Positions 48,866 through 58,950 of a stretch of DNA of 64,000 bases are shown here, piece by piece. Made by a program: the position numbers and the translations under genes. The DNA is from an uncultured Piscirickettsiaceae bacterium. Lineage in GTDB: Bacteria; Pseudomonadota; Gammaproteobacteria; Methylococcales; Cycloclasticaceae. The notes under the pieces were generated by a model. The model had not been told where the DNA came from. It ran no database searches and saw only the letters and a program-made list of their open reading frames with translations. The stretch lies in assembly GCA_913061075.1 (NCBI GenBank), contig CAJXSK010000010.1, positions 1 to 64,000 on the forward strand, written 5' to 3'. Within the stretch, counting starts at the first letter, position 1, and each line of letters begins with the position of its first letter.

Positions 48866-50305
48866 ATGACTACATATACAGCACCAAGAAGAACAAAAAT
48901 CGTCGCCACATTAGGGCCGGCTACTGATGATCCAGCTGTACTAGAGGGCTTAATAAAAGCGGGCGCAGATGTTGTGCGTTTAAACTTTTCGCACGGTACT
49001 GCCGAAGAACAAATCAAACGTGCCACCCAAGTTAAAGAAATTGCAGATTCTTTAGGTCGCCACGTAGGTATTTTGGCTGATTTACAAGGGCCGAAAATCC
49101 GTATTTCTCGATTCAAAAATGACAAAGTAAACCTTCAAGAAGGCGCGGCATTTACGATAGATGTGAACATGCCAGAAACAGATGGTGATCAAACTCAAGT
49201 GGGTTGTGTTTATAAGGCTTTAGCAGAAGATGTTAAAGCGGGCAACCGCTTGATGTTGGATGATGGCCGTGTTGTTTTGGACGTTGAGTCAGTCTCTGGA
49301 AGTAAGATTCATTGTACGGTTAACGTAGGTGGCGATTTATCAAATAATAAAGGTATCAATCTACAAGGTGGCGGCTTATCTGCTGACGCATTAACTGAAA
49401 AAGATAAGGAAGATATTGTTACTGCAGCGGACATTGGCGTCGACTTTATTGCGGTGTCTTTTCCAAGAAGTGCGGATGATATGAATCGCGCAAGAGCATT
49501 AGCCGTGGCAGCGGGTAGCCATGCCCATATGGTAGCGAAGATTGAACGTGCAGAAGCGCTTGATGTGCTTGAAGAGATTATTGATGCCTCTGACGTTGTA
49601 ATGGTGGCACGTGGCGATTTGGGCGTAGAAATAGGTGATGCTAATTTGCCACCTGTTCAAAAGAAAATGATTCGATTGGCACGTAGTCGTAATACAGTTG
49701 TTATTACGGCGACGCAAATGATGGAATCTATGATTGAAAACCCTATTCCTACTCGAGCTGAGGTGTTTGACGTTGCAAATGCTGTAGCTGATGGTACGGA
49801 TGCTGTGATGTTATCGGCTGAAACATCGGTTGGAAAACACCCCGTTTTAACAGTTGAGGCGATGGGTAGAATTTGCATGGAAACAGAACGTCAACCCAGT
49901 TCTATTCGTTCTGATCATAGAGTTGGCAGAGGCTTTTCTCGAATTGATGAAGCGATTGCTATGTCGACAATGTACGTTGCTAATCATGCTGATATTAAAG
50001 CAATCGCTGCATTTACTGAAACGGGTTCTACAACGATTAGAATGTCTAGAATTAGTTCAGGAATCCCCATTTTCGCTATGGTGCCGAATGCTAAAATCTG
50101 TCGTCGTGTGACATTGTCTAGAGGTGTTATTCCTATTCTTCTTAAGCTTCACCAAGTAAGCGGTACGGATATCAACATGGCTGGCACACGCAAGCTTAAA
50201 GAGCTTGGTATCGTCAAAAAAGGTAACTTAGTTATCATCACGTGTGGTGAGTTAACAGGAACGCACGGTGGAACTAACTCAATGAAAATCATGCAAATTG
50301 AGTAG
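48866..50305 (+). CDS. pykA: Pyruvate kinase (PykA type)
   Basis: Converts phosphoenolpyruvate and ADP to pyruvate and ATP. From the ATG at 48866 the protein has 479 residues, close to the 480 of E. coli PykA, beginning TTYTAPRRTKIVATLGPAT. AKIERAEAL and MVARGDLGVEIG hold active-site residues, and the C-terminal regulatory domain is present. AAGG eight bases upstream supports this start. A possible -10 box TATACT (48833-48838) would place transcription start beyond the ATG at 48842, also favouring 48866. Confidence 0.96.
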   Translation: MTTYTAPRRTKIVATLGPATDDPAVLEGLIKAGADVVRLNFSHGTAEEQIKRATQVKEIADSLGRHVGILADLQGPKIRISRFKNDKVNLQEGAAFTIDVNMPETDGDQTQVGCVYKALAEDVKAGNRLMLDDGRVVLDVESVSGSKIHCTVNVGGDLSNNKGINLQGGGLSADALTEKDKEDIVTAADIGVDFIAVSFPRSADDMNRARALAVAAGSHAHMVAKIERAEALDVLEEIIDASDVVMVARGDLGVEIGDANLPPVQKKMIRLARSRNTVVITATQMMESMIENPIPTRAEVFDVANAVADGTDAVMLSAETSVGKHPVLTVEAMGRICMETERQPSSIRSDHRVGRGFSRIDEAIAMSTMYVANHADIKAIAAFTETGSTTIRMSRISSGIPIFAMVPNAKICRRVTLSRGVIPILLKLHQVSGTDINMAGTRKLKELGIVKKGNLVIITCGELTGTHGGTNSMKIMQIE

Positions 50306-50343
50306 ATAGTTGGCAGTCGCTTAGCTTATGTTAAACTTTCGTC

Positions 50344-51159
50344 ATGAGCGAGCTTCCTGACAATGTAATACCTCTTCAACAGCCACTTGCGCTGATAGAT
50401 GGAAAGCCTTTTAGGGAGTTACCAGACGATTTATACATACCACCTGATGCATTAGAAGTGTTTCTCGAAACGTTCGAGGGCCCTTTGGATTTGTTGCTGT
50501 ATCTCATTAAGCATCAAAATTTAGATATACTCGATATTCCCGTTCTAACAATTACGCAGCAATATATTGAATATATTGAGCTTATGCAAAATTTACGCAT
50601 GGAGTTGGCGGCCGAATATCTTGTTATGGCTGCGATGTTGGCTGAGATAAAATCGAGAATGTTGTTACCGAGACAAACGATTGATGAGGAAGAAGAGGGC
50701 GATCCACGTTCGGAATTAATTAGGCGTTTACAAGAATACGAGCGATTTAAAAAAGCAGCTGAAGGCATTGATGAGTTACCCCGTTTATATAGAGATAATT
50801 TCAGAGCAACGGCTGAATTGGTGATGGATAAAGTATCTAAGCCTTTACCGGATGTTGAGTTAGACGCGGTTTTGTTGGCATTTCAAGACGTGTTAAAACG
50901 CGCAGAAAAACTTAAAAATCATCATATTGAACGAGAACCATTGTCTGTTCGTGAGAGAATGTCGAGAATATTAGGTAAATTAAATGAAGGCGATGGAAAT
51001 TTTTTTGCTTTTCATCAGTTTTTTACCCTTGAAGAAGGAAAAGCGGGCGCTGTTGTAACATTTCTAGCACTGTTAGAACTTTGTAAAGAAGGGTTGTTGG
51101 AAATCGTGCAAGGTGAACCATTGTCGGAAGTGTGGGTTAAACCCATAATAGAAGAATGA
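50344..51159 (+). CDS. scpA: Segregation and condensation protein A (ScpA)
   Basis: Kleisin that, with ScpB and SMC, compacts chromosomes. The 271 residues have the kleisin N-terminal motif FEGPLDLLLYLIKHQNLDI (near 44-62), a helical middle and a winged-helix-like C-terminus (AVVTFLALLELCKEGLLEI). This gammaproteobacterial type (YpuG-like) is encoded before scpB and rluB, as here. It overlaps scpB by four bases. Confidence 0.95.
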   Translation: MSELPDNVIPLQQPLALIDGKPFRELPDDLYIPPDALEVFLETFEGPLDLLLYLIKHQNLDILDIPVLTITQQYIEYIELMQNLRMELAAEYLVMAAMLAEIKSRMLLPRQTIDEEEEGDPRSELIRRLQEYERFKKAAEGIDELPRLYRDNFRATAELVMDKVSKPLPDVELDAVLLAFQDVLKRAEKLKNHHIEREPLSVRERMSRILGKLNEGDGNFFAFHQFFTLEEGKAGAVVTFLALLELCKEGLLEIVQGEPLSEVWVKPIIEE

Positions 51160-51779
51160 GTGATCAAGTAAAAAATATTTTAGAAGCATCTTTATTTGCA
51201 GCAACTGAGCCGTTATCAATTGTTGAATTGCAAAATTTATTTATGCTCGAAGATCGCCCAGATAAGCACCGAGTCCGTGACTGTTTGTTGGCGTTACAAG
51301 AAGAGTATGAAGAAAAACCTATTGAGTTAATTGAAGTGGCCAGTGGGTATCGTTTTCAAGTAAAAACAAAATATGCATCATGGGTGTCCCGTTTATGGGA
51401 AGAAAAACCTGTAAAATATGGACGCGCATTGTTAGAAACATTGGCAATAATTGCTTACCAGCAGCCTGCAACACGTGGTGATATCGAAGAAATTCGGGGT
51501 GTGGCGGTCAGTACAAACACAATCCGAACGTTGATGGAGCGTGATTGGGTTCGTGTCGTAGGACATAAAGAAGTACCCGGAAGGCCTGCATTATATGCAA
51601 CCACTGTTGGGTTCTTGGATTATTTTAATTTACAAACACTGGCCGACCTTCCGCCACTAGCAAATCTTATGGATTTGGATATGCGTGAGGTGGGTGAAAT
51701 TCAATTAGAACTGGGTGAACAGACCCCAATAGAGAATCAACATCATGAAGAATCAAGTACCGCCAGAACGTCCAACTAA
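51156..51779 (+). CDS. scpB: Segregation and condensation protein B (ScpB)
   Basis: Winged-helix partner of ScpA, acting as a dimer on the SMC complex. The 207 residues contain the signature ETLAIIAYQQPATRGDIEEIRGV and RTLMERDWVRVVGHKEVPGRP. The tail is acidic and polar. It overlaps scpA by four bases, and its 3' end overlaps the rluB start by 35 bases in another frame. Confidence 0.95.
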   Translation: MSDQVKNILEASLFAATEPLSIVELQNLFMLEDRPDKHRVRDCLLALQEEYEEKPIELIEVASGYRFQVKTKYASWVSRLWEEKPVKYGRALLETLAIIAYQQPATRGDIEEIRGVAVSTNTIRTLMERDWVRVVGHKEVPGRPALYATTVGFLDYFNLQTLADLPPLANLMDLDMREVGEIQLELGEQTPIENQHHEESSTARTSN

Positions 51780-52533
51780 AGCCGCTAAACCAGGCCATGA
51801 GCCTGAACGAATTCAGAAACTATTAGCACAAGCTGGCGTGGCATCCCGTCGCAAAGTTGAGCAGTGGATTAGTGAAGGCACAATCAGTGTTAATGGTGCA
51901 GTGGCTAAATTAGGTGACAAAATTACTGTATACGATGAAGTTAAGCTACGAGGCCGGCCTGTAAAATTAGCCGGAAAACTACGCGTTGACACGCAAGTGC
52001 TTATTTATCATAAGCCAGCTGGAGAAATAGTCAGTAAAAATGACCCAGAAGGTCGAGTGAGTGTATTTAAAAAACTACCAAAACTCAAAGCCGGACGTTG
52101 GGTTTCTGTCGGCCGTCTTGATTTAAACACACAAGGTTTACTTATTTTTACAAATGATGGTGATCTTGCCAATAAGTTAATGCACCCATCTCAACAAATT
52201 GACAGAGAATATGCGGTCAGAGTTATGGGCCAAGTAACAGACGATATGGTGCAGGCGTTAGTTAATGGTGTGGAACTTGAAGACGGTAAAGCGCGATTTG
52301 AAGATGTACAAGAATCCGGAGGTGAGGGGATTAACCGCTGGTTCCATGTGGTAGTGGCAGAAGGACGTAACCGTGTAGTACGGCGTTTATGGGAATCTCA
52401 AGGGTGCAAAGTAAGTCGTTTGATTAGAGTACGTTACGGAAATGTATTTCTTCCGCCAGGCTTACCTATGGGGCGAAGCCAAATGCTGGATAAAAAAGAA
52501 ATAGAATCACTCAAATTGTTAGTATCTGATTAG
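51745..52533 (+). CDS. rluB: 23S rRNA pseudouridine(2605) synthase RluB
   Basis: Isomerises U2605 of 23S rRNA. The 262 residues show an N-terminal S4 RNA-binding domain (ERIQKLLAQAGVASRRKVEQ, about 21-40) and the RsuA/RluB catalytic domain with the nucleophilic aspartate D126 in GRLDLNTQGLLI. The start lies within the scpB end. It ends close to, and convergent with, the diguanylate cyclase gene. Confidence 0.94.
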   Translation: MKNQVPPERPTKAAKPGHEPERIQKLLAQAGVASRRKVEQWISEGTISVNGAVAKLGDKITVYDEVKLRGRPVKLAGKLRVDTQVLIYHKPAGEIVSKNDPEGRVSVFKKLPKLKAGRWVSVGRLDLNTQGLLIFTNDGDLANKLMHPSQQIDREYAVRVMGQVTDDMVQALVNGVELEDGKARFEDVQESGGEGINRWFHVVVAEGRNRVVRRLWESQGCKVSRLIRVRYGNVFLPPGLPMGRSQMLDKKEIESLKLLVSD

Positions 52534-52540
52534 AAGTAAA

Positions 52541-53443
52541 TCAGCTCGTCACGACTTTGTTTCTACCTGACTCTTTCGCTGAATAAAGTGCATTATCAGC
52601 ACGTTGCATAATACAATCGAGTGCTTCATTTTCTTTGAGTTCAGTTAAGCCAATGGAAACGGTCATATTAAACTGTTGTTTTTCGTGAGTGATGGAGCTG
52701 GTTTCAACCGCATGGCGTAACCTTTCTGCCAACAGTTTGGCGCCATCAATATCAGTATCATTTAATAAAATTGCGAATTCTTCGCCACCTAATCGAAAGA
52801 TAGGGTCACTTTCTCGAACTGTTTCGTGCATGCAATTAGTGAGTGTTTTTAGAGCTTCATCACCGGCCGCATGCCCATAAGAATCATTTACTTTTTTGAA
52901 AAAATCGATATCTAGCATCAGTAGCGATAATGAAGAGTGGTGGCGCTTTGTTAGCGCTGTTTCTTTTTGGAATACATTTAACAGTGTTGAGCGATTTAGT
53001 ACGCCTGTTAATGGGTCTGTGTGTGCTGATTGAATGGCTTGTCTATATAGTAGTGCATTTCTTAGGGGATATAACAATGCGCCAATTCGGCTTTCTATAA
53101 CGGTTAGTTCACTTTCAGTAAAGCGTGACTTACGCATGAATGTTATTTTACCAAGCTCAATTTTATCGATTGACAAACTATATTCGCAAGAATGGCTTTT
53201 ACTGACCCCGCCGCTTACATAAAGACTCATTTCATTCTGTTCAAACAAAAAACCGTTATGTTTTACTTCCTTATTAAGTTCCTTTGAAAACACGGCCAAC
53301 AAATCTTCTAAAACAAGTGTTTTTTGAAGCTTACTAATTAACCCAGTAAGAATTTGGGCGCTAGTGATTGTTTTATTGGAATTCCTGTCCATTGGTTTTT
53401 TTCTCTTTAGCGTTGTTACAATTTGTTCCGTTGAGATAGCCAT
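52541..53443 (-). CDS. Diguanylate cyclase with GGEEF and I-site
   Basis: 300 residues that make c-di-GMP from two GTP. The N-terminal region (about 30-135) resembles a GAF-like sensor domain without a clear membrane segment. The GGDEF domain follows, with DPLTGVLNRS, the active motif GGEEF at 219-223 and an inhibitory site RESD at 210-213, exactly five residues before it. The enzyme should thus be active and product-inhibited. It is transcribed on the minus strand after sufT, 180 bases apart. Confidence 0.92.
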   Translation of the reverse strand: MAISTEQIVTTLKRKKPMDRNSNKTITSAQILTGLISKLQKTLVLEDLLAVFSKELNKEVKHNGFLFEQNEMSLYVSGGVSKSHSCEYSLSIDKIELGKITFMRKSRFTESELTVIESRIGALLYPLRNALLYRQAIQSAHTDPLTGVLNRSTLLNVFQKETALTKRHHSSLSLLMLDIDFFKKVNDSYGHAAGDEALKTLTNCMHETVRESDPIFRLGGEEFAILLNDTDIDGAKLLAERLRHAVETSSITHEKQQFNMTVSIGLTELKENEALDCIMQRADNALYSAKESGRNKVVTS

Positions 53444-53623
53444 AGTTTACCTGTATTTGGGCGGTGTGGTAAATAGATAGCCATAAACGTGCCAAAAAAT
53501 AAAAACGCTTTAAAAACAGAAATTTAGAAATTATTTATTTTAAAATAAATTAACCTTTCATCTGAGTGTCGAAATTTTGACGCACAAAGGTCTCGATAGA
53601 GAAAGAATTACGTTTGTATTTGG

Positions 53624-54172
53624 TTAAAGCATGCCTAATTGCAGTTTGGCTGCCTCAGACATCATGTTTTGGTTCCATGGTGGGTCTAATACAACTTCAA
53701 CATCAACTGTTTCTACGCCTTCCATGCTCTTAACGCCGGACTCAATATCAGCTTGTATAACAGGACCCATGCCACAGCCGGGTGCAGTTAGAGTCATGGT
53801 GACGTGTACATGGTTAAGTCCATCAGTTAACGCACGAACAGTGCAGTCATAGATTAATCCTAAATCCACGACATTAACGGGAATTTCAGGGTCATAAACA
53901 GTTTTCATGAAAGTCCATGCTGCTTCTCTGATAGATTCTGGATCAGTTCCGGTGTCATAGGCGTGGATAACTTCAACTTCTTTACCCAGTGAATCCGCAT
54001 CAATGGCAGAAATACGGGCCATGATGCCTGTTTCGCTAGAAACGGTATAAGAACCACCGAGTGATTGCATGATGGTTACAACATCGTCTTTTTTAAGAAT
54101 GACGTGTACGCCGGCTGGGATAACAATAGCGTTAACATCTCTATTTAATACGATGGCTTCTTGATCAGGCAT
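53624..54172 (-). CDS. sufT: Putative Fe-S cluster assembly protein SufT
   Basis: 182 residues; the C-terminal half is a MIP18/DUF59 domain with DPEIPVNVVDLGLIYD and the cysteine motif TAPGCGMGP. The N-terminal extension of about 70 residues matches the long SufT form that works in Fe-S cluster maturation, often near the suf operon. No suf genes are adjacent here. It is divergent from the YihY gene. Confidence 0.9.
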   Translation of the reverse strand: MPDQEAIVLNRDVNAIVIPAGVHVILKKDDVVTIMQSLGGSYTVSSETGIMARISAIDADSLGKEVEVIHAYDTGTDPESIREAAWTFMKTVYDPEIPVNVVDLGLIYDCTVRALTDGLNHVHVTMTLTAPGCGMGPVIQADIESGVKSMEGVETVDVEVVLDPPWNQNMMSEAAKLQLGML

Positions 54173-54294
54173 GGGGTTTTGGTGTGTTTAAGTTGAAGAG
54201 TGTAAATAATACCTTTGTTGTTTAAAAAAAGCCAAACCTGTAGGATGTTTATGCGCATGTTTTATCGTTGTTTTACGTTAATTTGGGAGTTAGG

Positions 54295-55617
54295 TTGGCT
54301 GATAATAGATTGAATATTTTGTCGAAAGTTGAGGCTTTTTTATGGCCAGATAAAACATCGTCAATTTCTAGTAATAAAATTGGACTTCAGACGTTACGTA
54401 TTATCTATGTGTTGTTAATGGACATGTTGAACGGGCAGCTTAACTTGCGAGCCATGAGCCTTGTTTATACAACGTTACTGTCGATTGTGCCTTTGTTAGC
54501 GCTAAGTTTTTCTGTGCTTAAAGCGATGGGCGCTCATAATGAAATTGAACCGTTTTTATTCCAATTTTTAGCACCACTAGGTGAACAAGGTGTCGATATT
54601 GGTAACAACATTATCTCGTTTATCGATAATATTAAAGTAGGTGTGCTTGGCTCGGTTGGCTTGGGCTTGTTGATTTACACCGTCTTGTCGCTCGTGCAAA
54701 AAATTGAGAATGCTTTTAATATGATTTGGCATGTTGAAGCAACGCGAAGCTTGGGTGAGCGGTTCAGTAGTTATTTAAGTGTCATCTTAATAGGGCCGGT
54801 GATGATGGTCTCTGCGCTCGGTATGACGGCAACGGTGATGAACTCATCAGCTGTTTCTTATTTCGCTAGCATTGAACCGTTTGGTAGCTTAATTATATTA
54901 ACTACTAAGCTGTTGCCATATATTATGGTGATGGTTGTTTTTGCTTTTATTTACATGTTTGTGCCCAATACCAAGGTGCGGTTCGGGCCGGCGGTAATTG
55001 GTGCCATCGTGGCGGGGTTTTTATGGCAAACATCGGGTGTGCTATTTGCTACGTTTGTCGTTAATTCAACGAAATATACGGCTATTTATTCAAGTTTTGC
55101 AGTGGTCATTATGTTGCTTATTTGGATCTATATTAGTTGGTTGATATTGTTGTTTGGCTCTAACATTGCTTTCTATGTGCAGAACCCATCATCATTAAGG
55201 GTCAGTCGCGAAGGCTTTGAGATTAGTAACCGTGTTAAGGAACGTTTGGCGTTATTGCTTATGCATATTATCGGCAAAAGGCATTTCGAGGGTGGTAAGC
55301 CCTACACGCTGGATGAAATTACAGATATGTCAGCGGTATCTCATACGGTTGTCCGTTACGTGCTAACAAAACTTCAAACAAAACAATTAGTGCTTGAAAC
55401 GAATGATGAGCCAACAGGATATGTTCCAGCACGGTCGTTAGATGCATTGATGTTGGACGATGTGATTAAAGCGGTAAGGAGCGCTGAGGAGGAGCAGTTT
55501 ATGTCGGCTTCCGCTATTAAACTTCCCACTGAGGCTCAAGAAGTGACATCCAGAATGGATGAAGCAGTCACTAATACGTTAGGTGGTCGAACTGTTCGAG
55601 ACTTGGTGGGGCGATAG
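54295..55617 (+). CDS. YihY/RbnA-family inner membrane protein
   Basis: 440 residues from the TTG at 54295, chosen because GGGAG lies five bases before it; TTG at 54268 would add nine residues without support. The family has about six transmembrane helices (seen from about residue 40 to 290), including LRAMSLVYTTLLSIVPLLAL and the IYISWLILLFGSNIAFYVQN segment. A cytosolic tail (about 300-440) has a winged-helix look. Once called ribonuclease BN, it is now regarded as a membrane protein of unknown role. Confidence 0.88.
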   Translation: MADNRLNILSKVEAFLWPDKTSSISSNKIGLQTLRIIYVLLMDMLNGQLNLRAMSLVYTTLLSIVPLLALSFSVLKAMGAHNEIEPFLFQFLAPLGEQGVDIGNNIISFIDNIKVGVLGSVGLGLLIYTVLSLVQKIENAFNMIWHVEATRSLGERFSSYLSVILIGPVMMVSALGMTATVMNSSAVSYFASIEPFGSLIILTTKLLPYIMVMVVFAFIYMFVPNTKVRFGPAVIGAIVAGFLWQTSGVLFATFVVNSTKYTAIYSSFAVVIMLLIWIYISWLILLFGSNIAFYVQNPSSLRVSREGFEISNRVKERLALLLMHIIGKRHFEGGKPYTLDEITDMSAVSHTVVRYVLTKLQTKQLVLETNDEPTGYVPARSLDALMLDDVIKAVRSAEEEQFMSASAIKLPTEAQEVTSRMDEAVTNTLGGRTVRDLVGR

Positions 55618-55705
55618 CATCTAGTACAATTATTAGAGACGCGCTTTCTTAGATGCTTTAAAATTCAGCGTTTAATTAACTCCACGTACCATAGGTTTAC
55701 AGTCA

Positions 55706-57382
55706 ATGAGTGATAGCAGCCCCGAATTAGCCCCCAGTAATTTTATTCGCAATATTATTGATGCGGATATTGAATCGGGTAAGCATGAAAATGTGGTGAC
55801 GCGTTTTCCGCCAGAGCCCAATGGTTATTTACACATAGGGCACGCTAAGTCAATTTGTTTGAATTTTGGTATTGCTGATGATTACGCGAATGCGATTTGC
55901 CATTTACGTTTTGATGATACAAACCCAGGTAAAGAAAAATCTGAGTATATTGAAGCGATTAAAGAAGATGTTCGTTGGTTAGGGTTTGAATGGAACGACA
56001 ATCTCCATCACACATCGGACTATTTTGATCAGCTTTATGTTTACGCAGTTCAGCTAATCAAAAATGATAAAGCATATGTTGATAGTTTGTCTGCTGAGGA
56101 TATTCGTTTATACCGCGGTAATTTAACAGAGCCAGGTAAAAACAGTCCTTTCAGAGACCGATCGGTTGAAGAGAATATTGATTTATTAGAACGCATGAAA
56201 AATGGTGAGTTTGCTGAAGGCGAGCATTTGTTACGTGCAAAGATTGATATGGCTGCTCCCAATATCAATATGCGTGACCCAGCTATTTATCGTATTAAGC
56301 ATATGTCGCACCCTATGACGGGTGATAAATGGCATATCTACCCCATGTATGATTTTGCACATTGCGTTTCTGATGCGATTGAGGGGATTACCCATTCACT
56401 ATGTACGTTGGAGTTCGAAGATCACCGCCCATTATATGACTGGTTCTTAGATGAGCTAAATACATCAGCCCATCCGCAACAAATTGAGTTTTCAAGGTTA
56501 AACCTAGATTACACCGTGATGAGCAAACGTAAGCTACATGAGTTGGTTGAAGGTGGCTACGTTAACGGATGGAATGACCCGAGGCTTCCAACAATTAGCG
56601 GAATGCGCCGTCGCGGATACACCGCTAACGCGATAAGAGATTTTTGTTCGCGTATTGGTGTGACAAAAAAAGACAACATCATCGAAATGAGTGTGCTCGA
56701 AAATTCATTGCGTGAAGACCTTAATGAAAATGCAACGAGGGCATTGGCAGTTCTTGATCCGATTAAATTAATAATAGATAACTACCCAGACGATAAAGAA
56801 GAAATCCTGGCGGGTGTAAATCATCCAAAAAAACCAGAAGAAGGCACGAGAGATATTCCATTCTCTAAAGAACTATACATTGAACGCAGTGATTACATGG
56901 AAGGTGCTTCAAAGAAATTCTTCCGTTTAACTGAGGGGCGCGAAGTTAGGTTACGCTTTGCATACTATGTTACCTGTACACACGTTGTAAAAGACGAAAA
57001 TGGTGAGGTGACTGAAGTGCATTGCACCTATGACCCTGAAACGAAAGGAGGAAAGTCAGAAGATGGTCGCAAAGTAAAAGGAACGATTCATTGGGTATCA
57101 GCTAAACATGCGGTTACAGCTGAAGTGCGGCAATACGATCGGCTTTTTACGGTGCCAGATCCTGCGTCAAATAAGGAGCAGGATTTCAAATCTTTACTCA
57201 ATCCAAGCTCTGTTCAAGTGCTAACTAACTGCCAAATGGAGCCATCAATGCTTCAATCTGGCACAGAAGTTCGCCAATTTGAGAGACAAGGGTACTTTTG
57301 CCAAGACAGTGTTGATTCAACAGTTGATGCACTGGTTTTTAATAGAGTCGTCACGCTACGAGACTCTTGGTCGAAGAAATAA
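55706..57382 (+). CDS. glnS: Glutaminyl-tRNA synthetase
   Basis: Class I synthetase charging tRNA-Gln. The 558 residues show HIGH at 43-46 in [18 protein letters not shown], the KMSKS equivalent VMSKR (271-275) and the C-terminal beta-barrel anticodon-binding domains. Its presence implies direct glutaminylation rather than the amidotransferase route. It stands alone and is followed by a hairpin terminator. Confidence 0.97.
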   Translation: MSDSSPELAPSNFIRNIIDADIESGKHENVVTRFPPEPNGYLHIGHAKSICLNFGIADDYANAICHLRFDDTNPGKEKSEYIEAIKEDVRWLGFEWNDNLHHTSDYFDQLYVYAVQLIKNDKAYVDSLSAEDIRLYRGNLTEPGKNSPFRDRSVEENIDLLERMKNGEFAEGEHLLRAKIDMAAPNINMRDPAIYRIKHMSHPMTGDKWHIYPMYDFAHCVSDAIEGITHSLCTLEFEDHRPLYDWFLDELNTSAHPQQIEFSRLNLDYTVMSKRKLHELVEGGYVNGWNDPRLPTISGMRRRGYTANAIRDFCSRIGVTKKDNIIEMSVLENSLREDLNENATRALAVLDPIKLIIDNYPDDKEEILAGVNHPKKPEEGTRDIPFSKELYIERSDYMEGASKKFFRLTEGREVRLRFAYYVTCTHVVKDENGEVTEVHCTYDPETKGGKSEDGRKVKGTIHWVSAKHAVTAEVRQYDRLFTVPDPASNKEQDFKSLLNPSSVQVLTNCQMEPSMLQSGTEVRQFERQGYFCQDSVDSTVDALVFNRVVTLRDSWSKK

Positions 57383-57408
57383 TCGCAAGCAGTTGTTCAA
57401 ACGGTTAG

Positions 57409-57436
57409 TGCCTCATCCATGAATGAGGTGATTTTT
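57409..57436 (+). terminator. probable rho-independent terminator of glnS
   Basis: CCTCAT (57411-57416) and ATGAGG (57423-57428) form a stem with a six-base loop, extendable by two G-U pairs, followed by a T-rich run (57432-57436). It lies about 30 bases after the glnS stop. Confidence 0.6.
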
Positions 57437-57600
57437 AGGTTATGCCGTATTTATTATGGCAATTGATTGGCTGGCACAGTCTTTACTCAATAACTATTGA
57501 TGGGTAGTTTTTTATGAATTCAAATCTATCTTAAAATTGATTAAATAGTTCACTATACTTTGTAATGAGCAAACCACTGAATAGTCCAATCGTACTTTAA

Positions 57601-58767
57601 ATGGAAACAATAAGAAAAATACTACCAGGTGAAATAAGTGTCGGTGAGCCTTTGCCTTGGCCCGTTTACGACGTTGAAAAAGCGTTATTGCTTCAAGAAG
57701 GCACCGTGGTTCGTTCCGAAAAGCAAATGAACATTATTATGGAAAAAGGTGTTTATCGAGGGATGACGAAAGATGAAGTTGTTGAAGAGAAACAAAAAGA
57801 ACAAGCAAAGTTAGAGGATAGATGTAAAAGAAAGCCAGAAAACCCTTTTGAAATGAAAAGGAGTTGTGCAAAAAATTTGCAAACACTTATTCAAAATTTA
57901 ATAGAGGGTAACAAAGTAGACGCATACTCATTGGCTATGGATATAGCTAAAACCATTAAGCAATCGTGTGAATACAACGCCAATGCAACATTGGCAGCGA
58001 TACATTTGTCAGATGAGTTCTCGTACGGGATATTACACCCACTACACGCTGCTACATTAAGTGAGCTTTTAATGCGCCGTTTAAATTTTACAGATGCCCA
58101 AGAGCAAACGGTTATGGCGTCTGCCTTGCTAATGAATGTTGGGATGTTTGAATTGCAAGATCAGTTATTTTCTCAAACCGAAGCACTAACAGAACAACAG
58201 CGAATTGATATTCATGCTCATCCTCAAAAAAGCGTAAACATTCTTCAAGCGGCTGGCGTAGAAGATGAGCATTTATTGAAAATTATACTTCAACACCATG
58301 AGCGTATAGATGGAGGTGGTTATCCAAAAAGCCTGACCGGGGATATAATTCATCAAGGTGCAAAAGTAGTATCGCTTGCGGATATGTACGCGGCCATGAT
58401 TACGCCACGTGCGTACAGGGAGCCAATTATGGCTCATGATGCATTAAAGAAAATATTTGTAGATCGCGGGAAATCGGTTGATGATCACCTTACCCAATTG
58501 TTAATTCGAGAAGTTGGTATCTATCCGCCGGGGTCTTTTGTTAAGTTAGTAAATGGAGATACAGCTATCGTTATTAAGCGAGCTATTGTAAAAAAAGGTA
58601 GCAGTGCTTCAGCGCCTATTGTTTCATGCCTAATAAGCCCAAGAGGTGGTTTATATGGAAACCCGTTAATGTGGGATGCCAATATGGATATGTATAAAAT
58701 TACGGGTATGGCGCAGCCAGAATTTGATGAGCCAATTAATTTTGCTAATTTTTGGGGGTTTAAATAA
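57601..58767 (+). CDS. HD-GYP-like protein with lost HD dyad
   Basis: 388 residues. The N-terminal part resembles the DUF3391-type module found before HD-GYP domains, then a charged linker (about 70-85), then an HD-GYP-like domain (about 130-290). The first histidines (HPLHAA) and HHERIDGGGYP (232-242) are present, but the HD dyad reads M178-N179 in LLMNVGM. Without the HD pair metal binding is doubtful, so it is more likely a c-di-GMP sensor or scaffold than a phosphodiesterase. A C-terminal beta-rich tail follows. Single gene between glnS and the ABC exporter. Confidence 0.85.
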   Translation: METIRKILPGEISVGEPLPWPVYDVEKALLLQEGTVVRSEKQMNIIMEKGVYRGMTKDEVVEEKQKEQAKLEDRCKRKPENPFEMKRSCAKNLQTLIQNLIEGNKVDAYSLAMDIAKTIKQSCEYNANATLAAIHLSDEFSYGILHPLHAATLSELLMRRLNFTDAQEQTVMASALLMNVGMFELQDQLFSQTEALTEQQRIDIHAHPQKSVNILQAAGVEDEHLLKIILQHHERIDGGGYPKSLTGDIIHQGAKVVSLADMYAAMITPRAYREPIMAHDALKKIFVDRGKSVDDHLTQLLIREVGIYPPGSFVKLVNGDTAIVIKRAIVKKGSSASAPIVSCLISPRGGLYGNPLMWDANMDMYKITGMAQPEFDEPINFANFWGFK

Positions 58768-58778
58768 CTAGCCAAGTA

Positions 58779-58913
58779 TCAAAGCCTTAACATCGTACAA
58801 AGGAAAGCCAACAGCAGACCTGTTATGAACAGAGAGTGGTGTTTAAAGGATGGTTGCCCTTTGCGATAAAAGTAAGCGCGCGAATTAACAAGTTTGTTCA
58901 GTAAAGCTGACAT
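58779..58913 (-). CDS. Possible 44-residue single-helix membrane protein
   Basis: An ATG-initiated frame on the minus strand in the gap between two plus-strand genes. It begins MSALLNKLVNSRAYFYRKGQ, has a hydrophobic helix (LFITGLLLAFLCTM, about 29-42) and ends at once. There is no clear ribosome-binding site (GGGAA lies about 15 bases away). It could be a real small protein or chance. Confidence 0.3.
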   Translation of the reverse strand: MSALLNKLVNSRAYFYRKGQPSFKHHSLFITGLLLAFLCTMLRL

Positions 58914-58950
58914 AATGTCGTACTAAGTTCCCAGATATAAACTTCAGCCA

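Noticed and set aside
57472-57487. TGGCACA as a sigma-54 -24 element upstream of the HD-GYP-like gene
   Set aside because: The position ten bases after GG reads CT, not GC, so the -12 element is missing.
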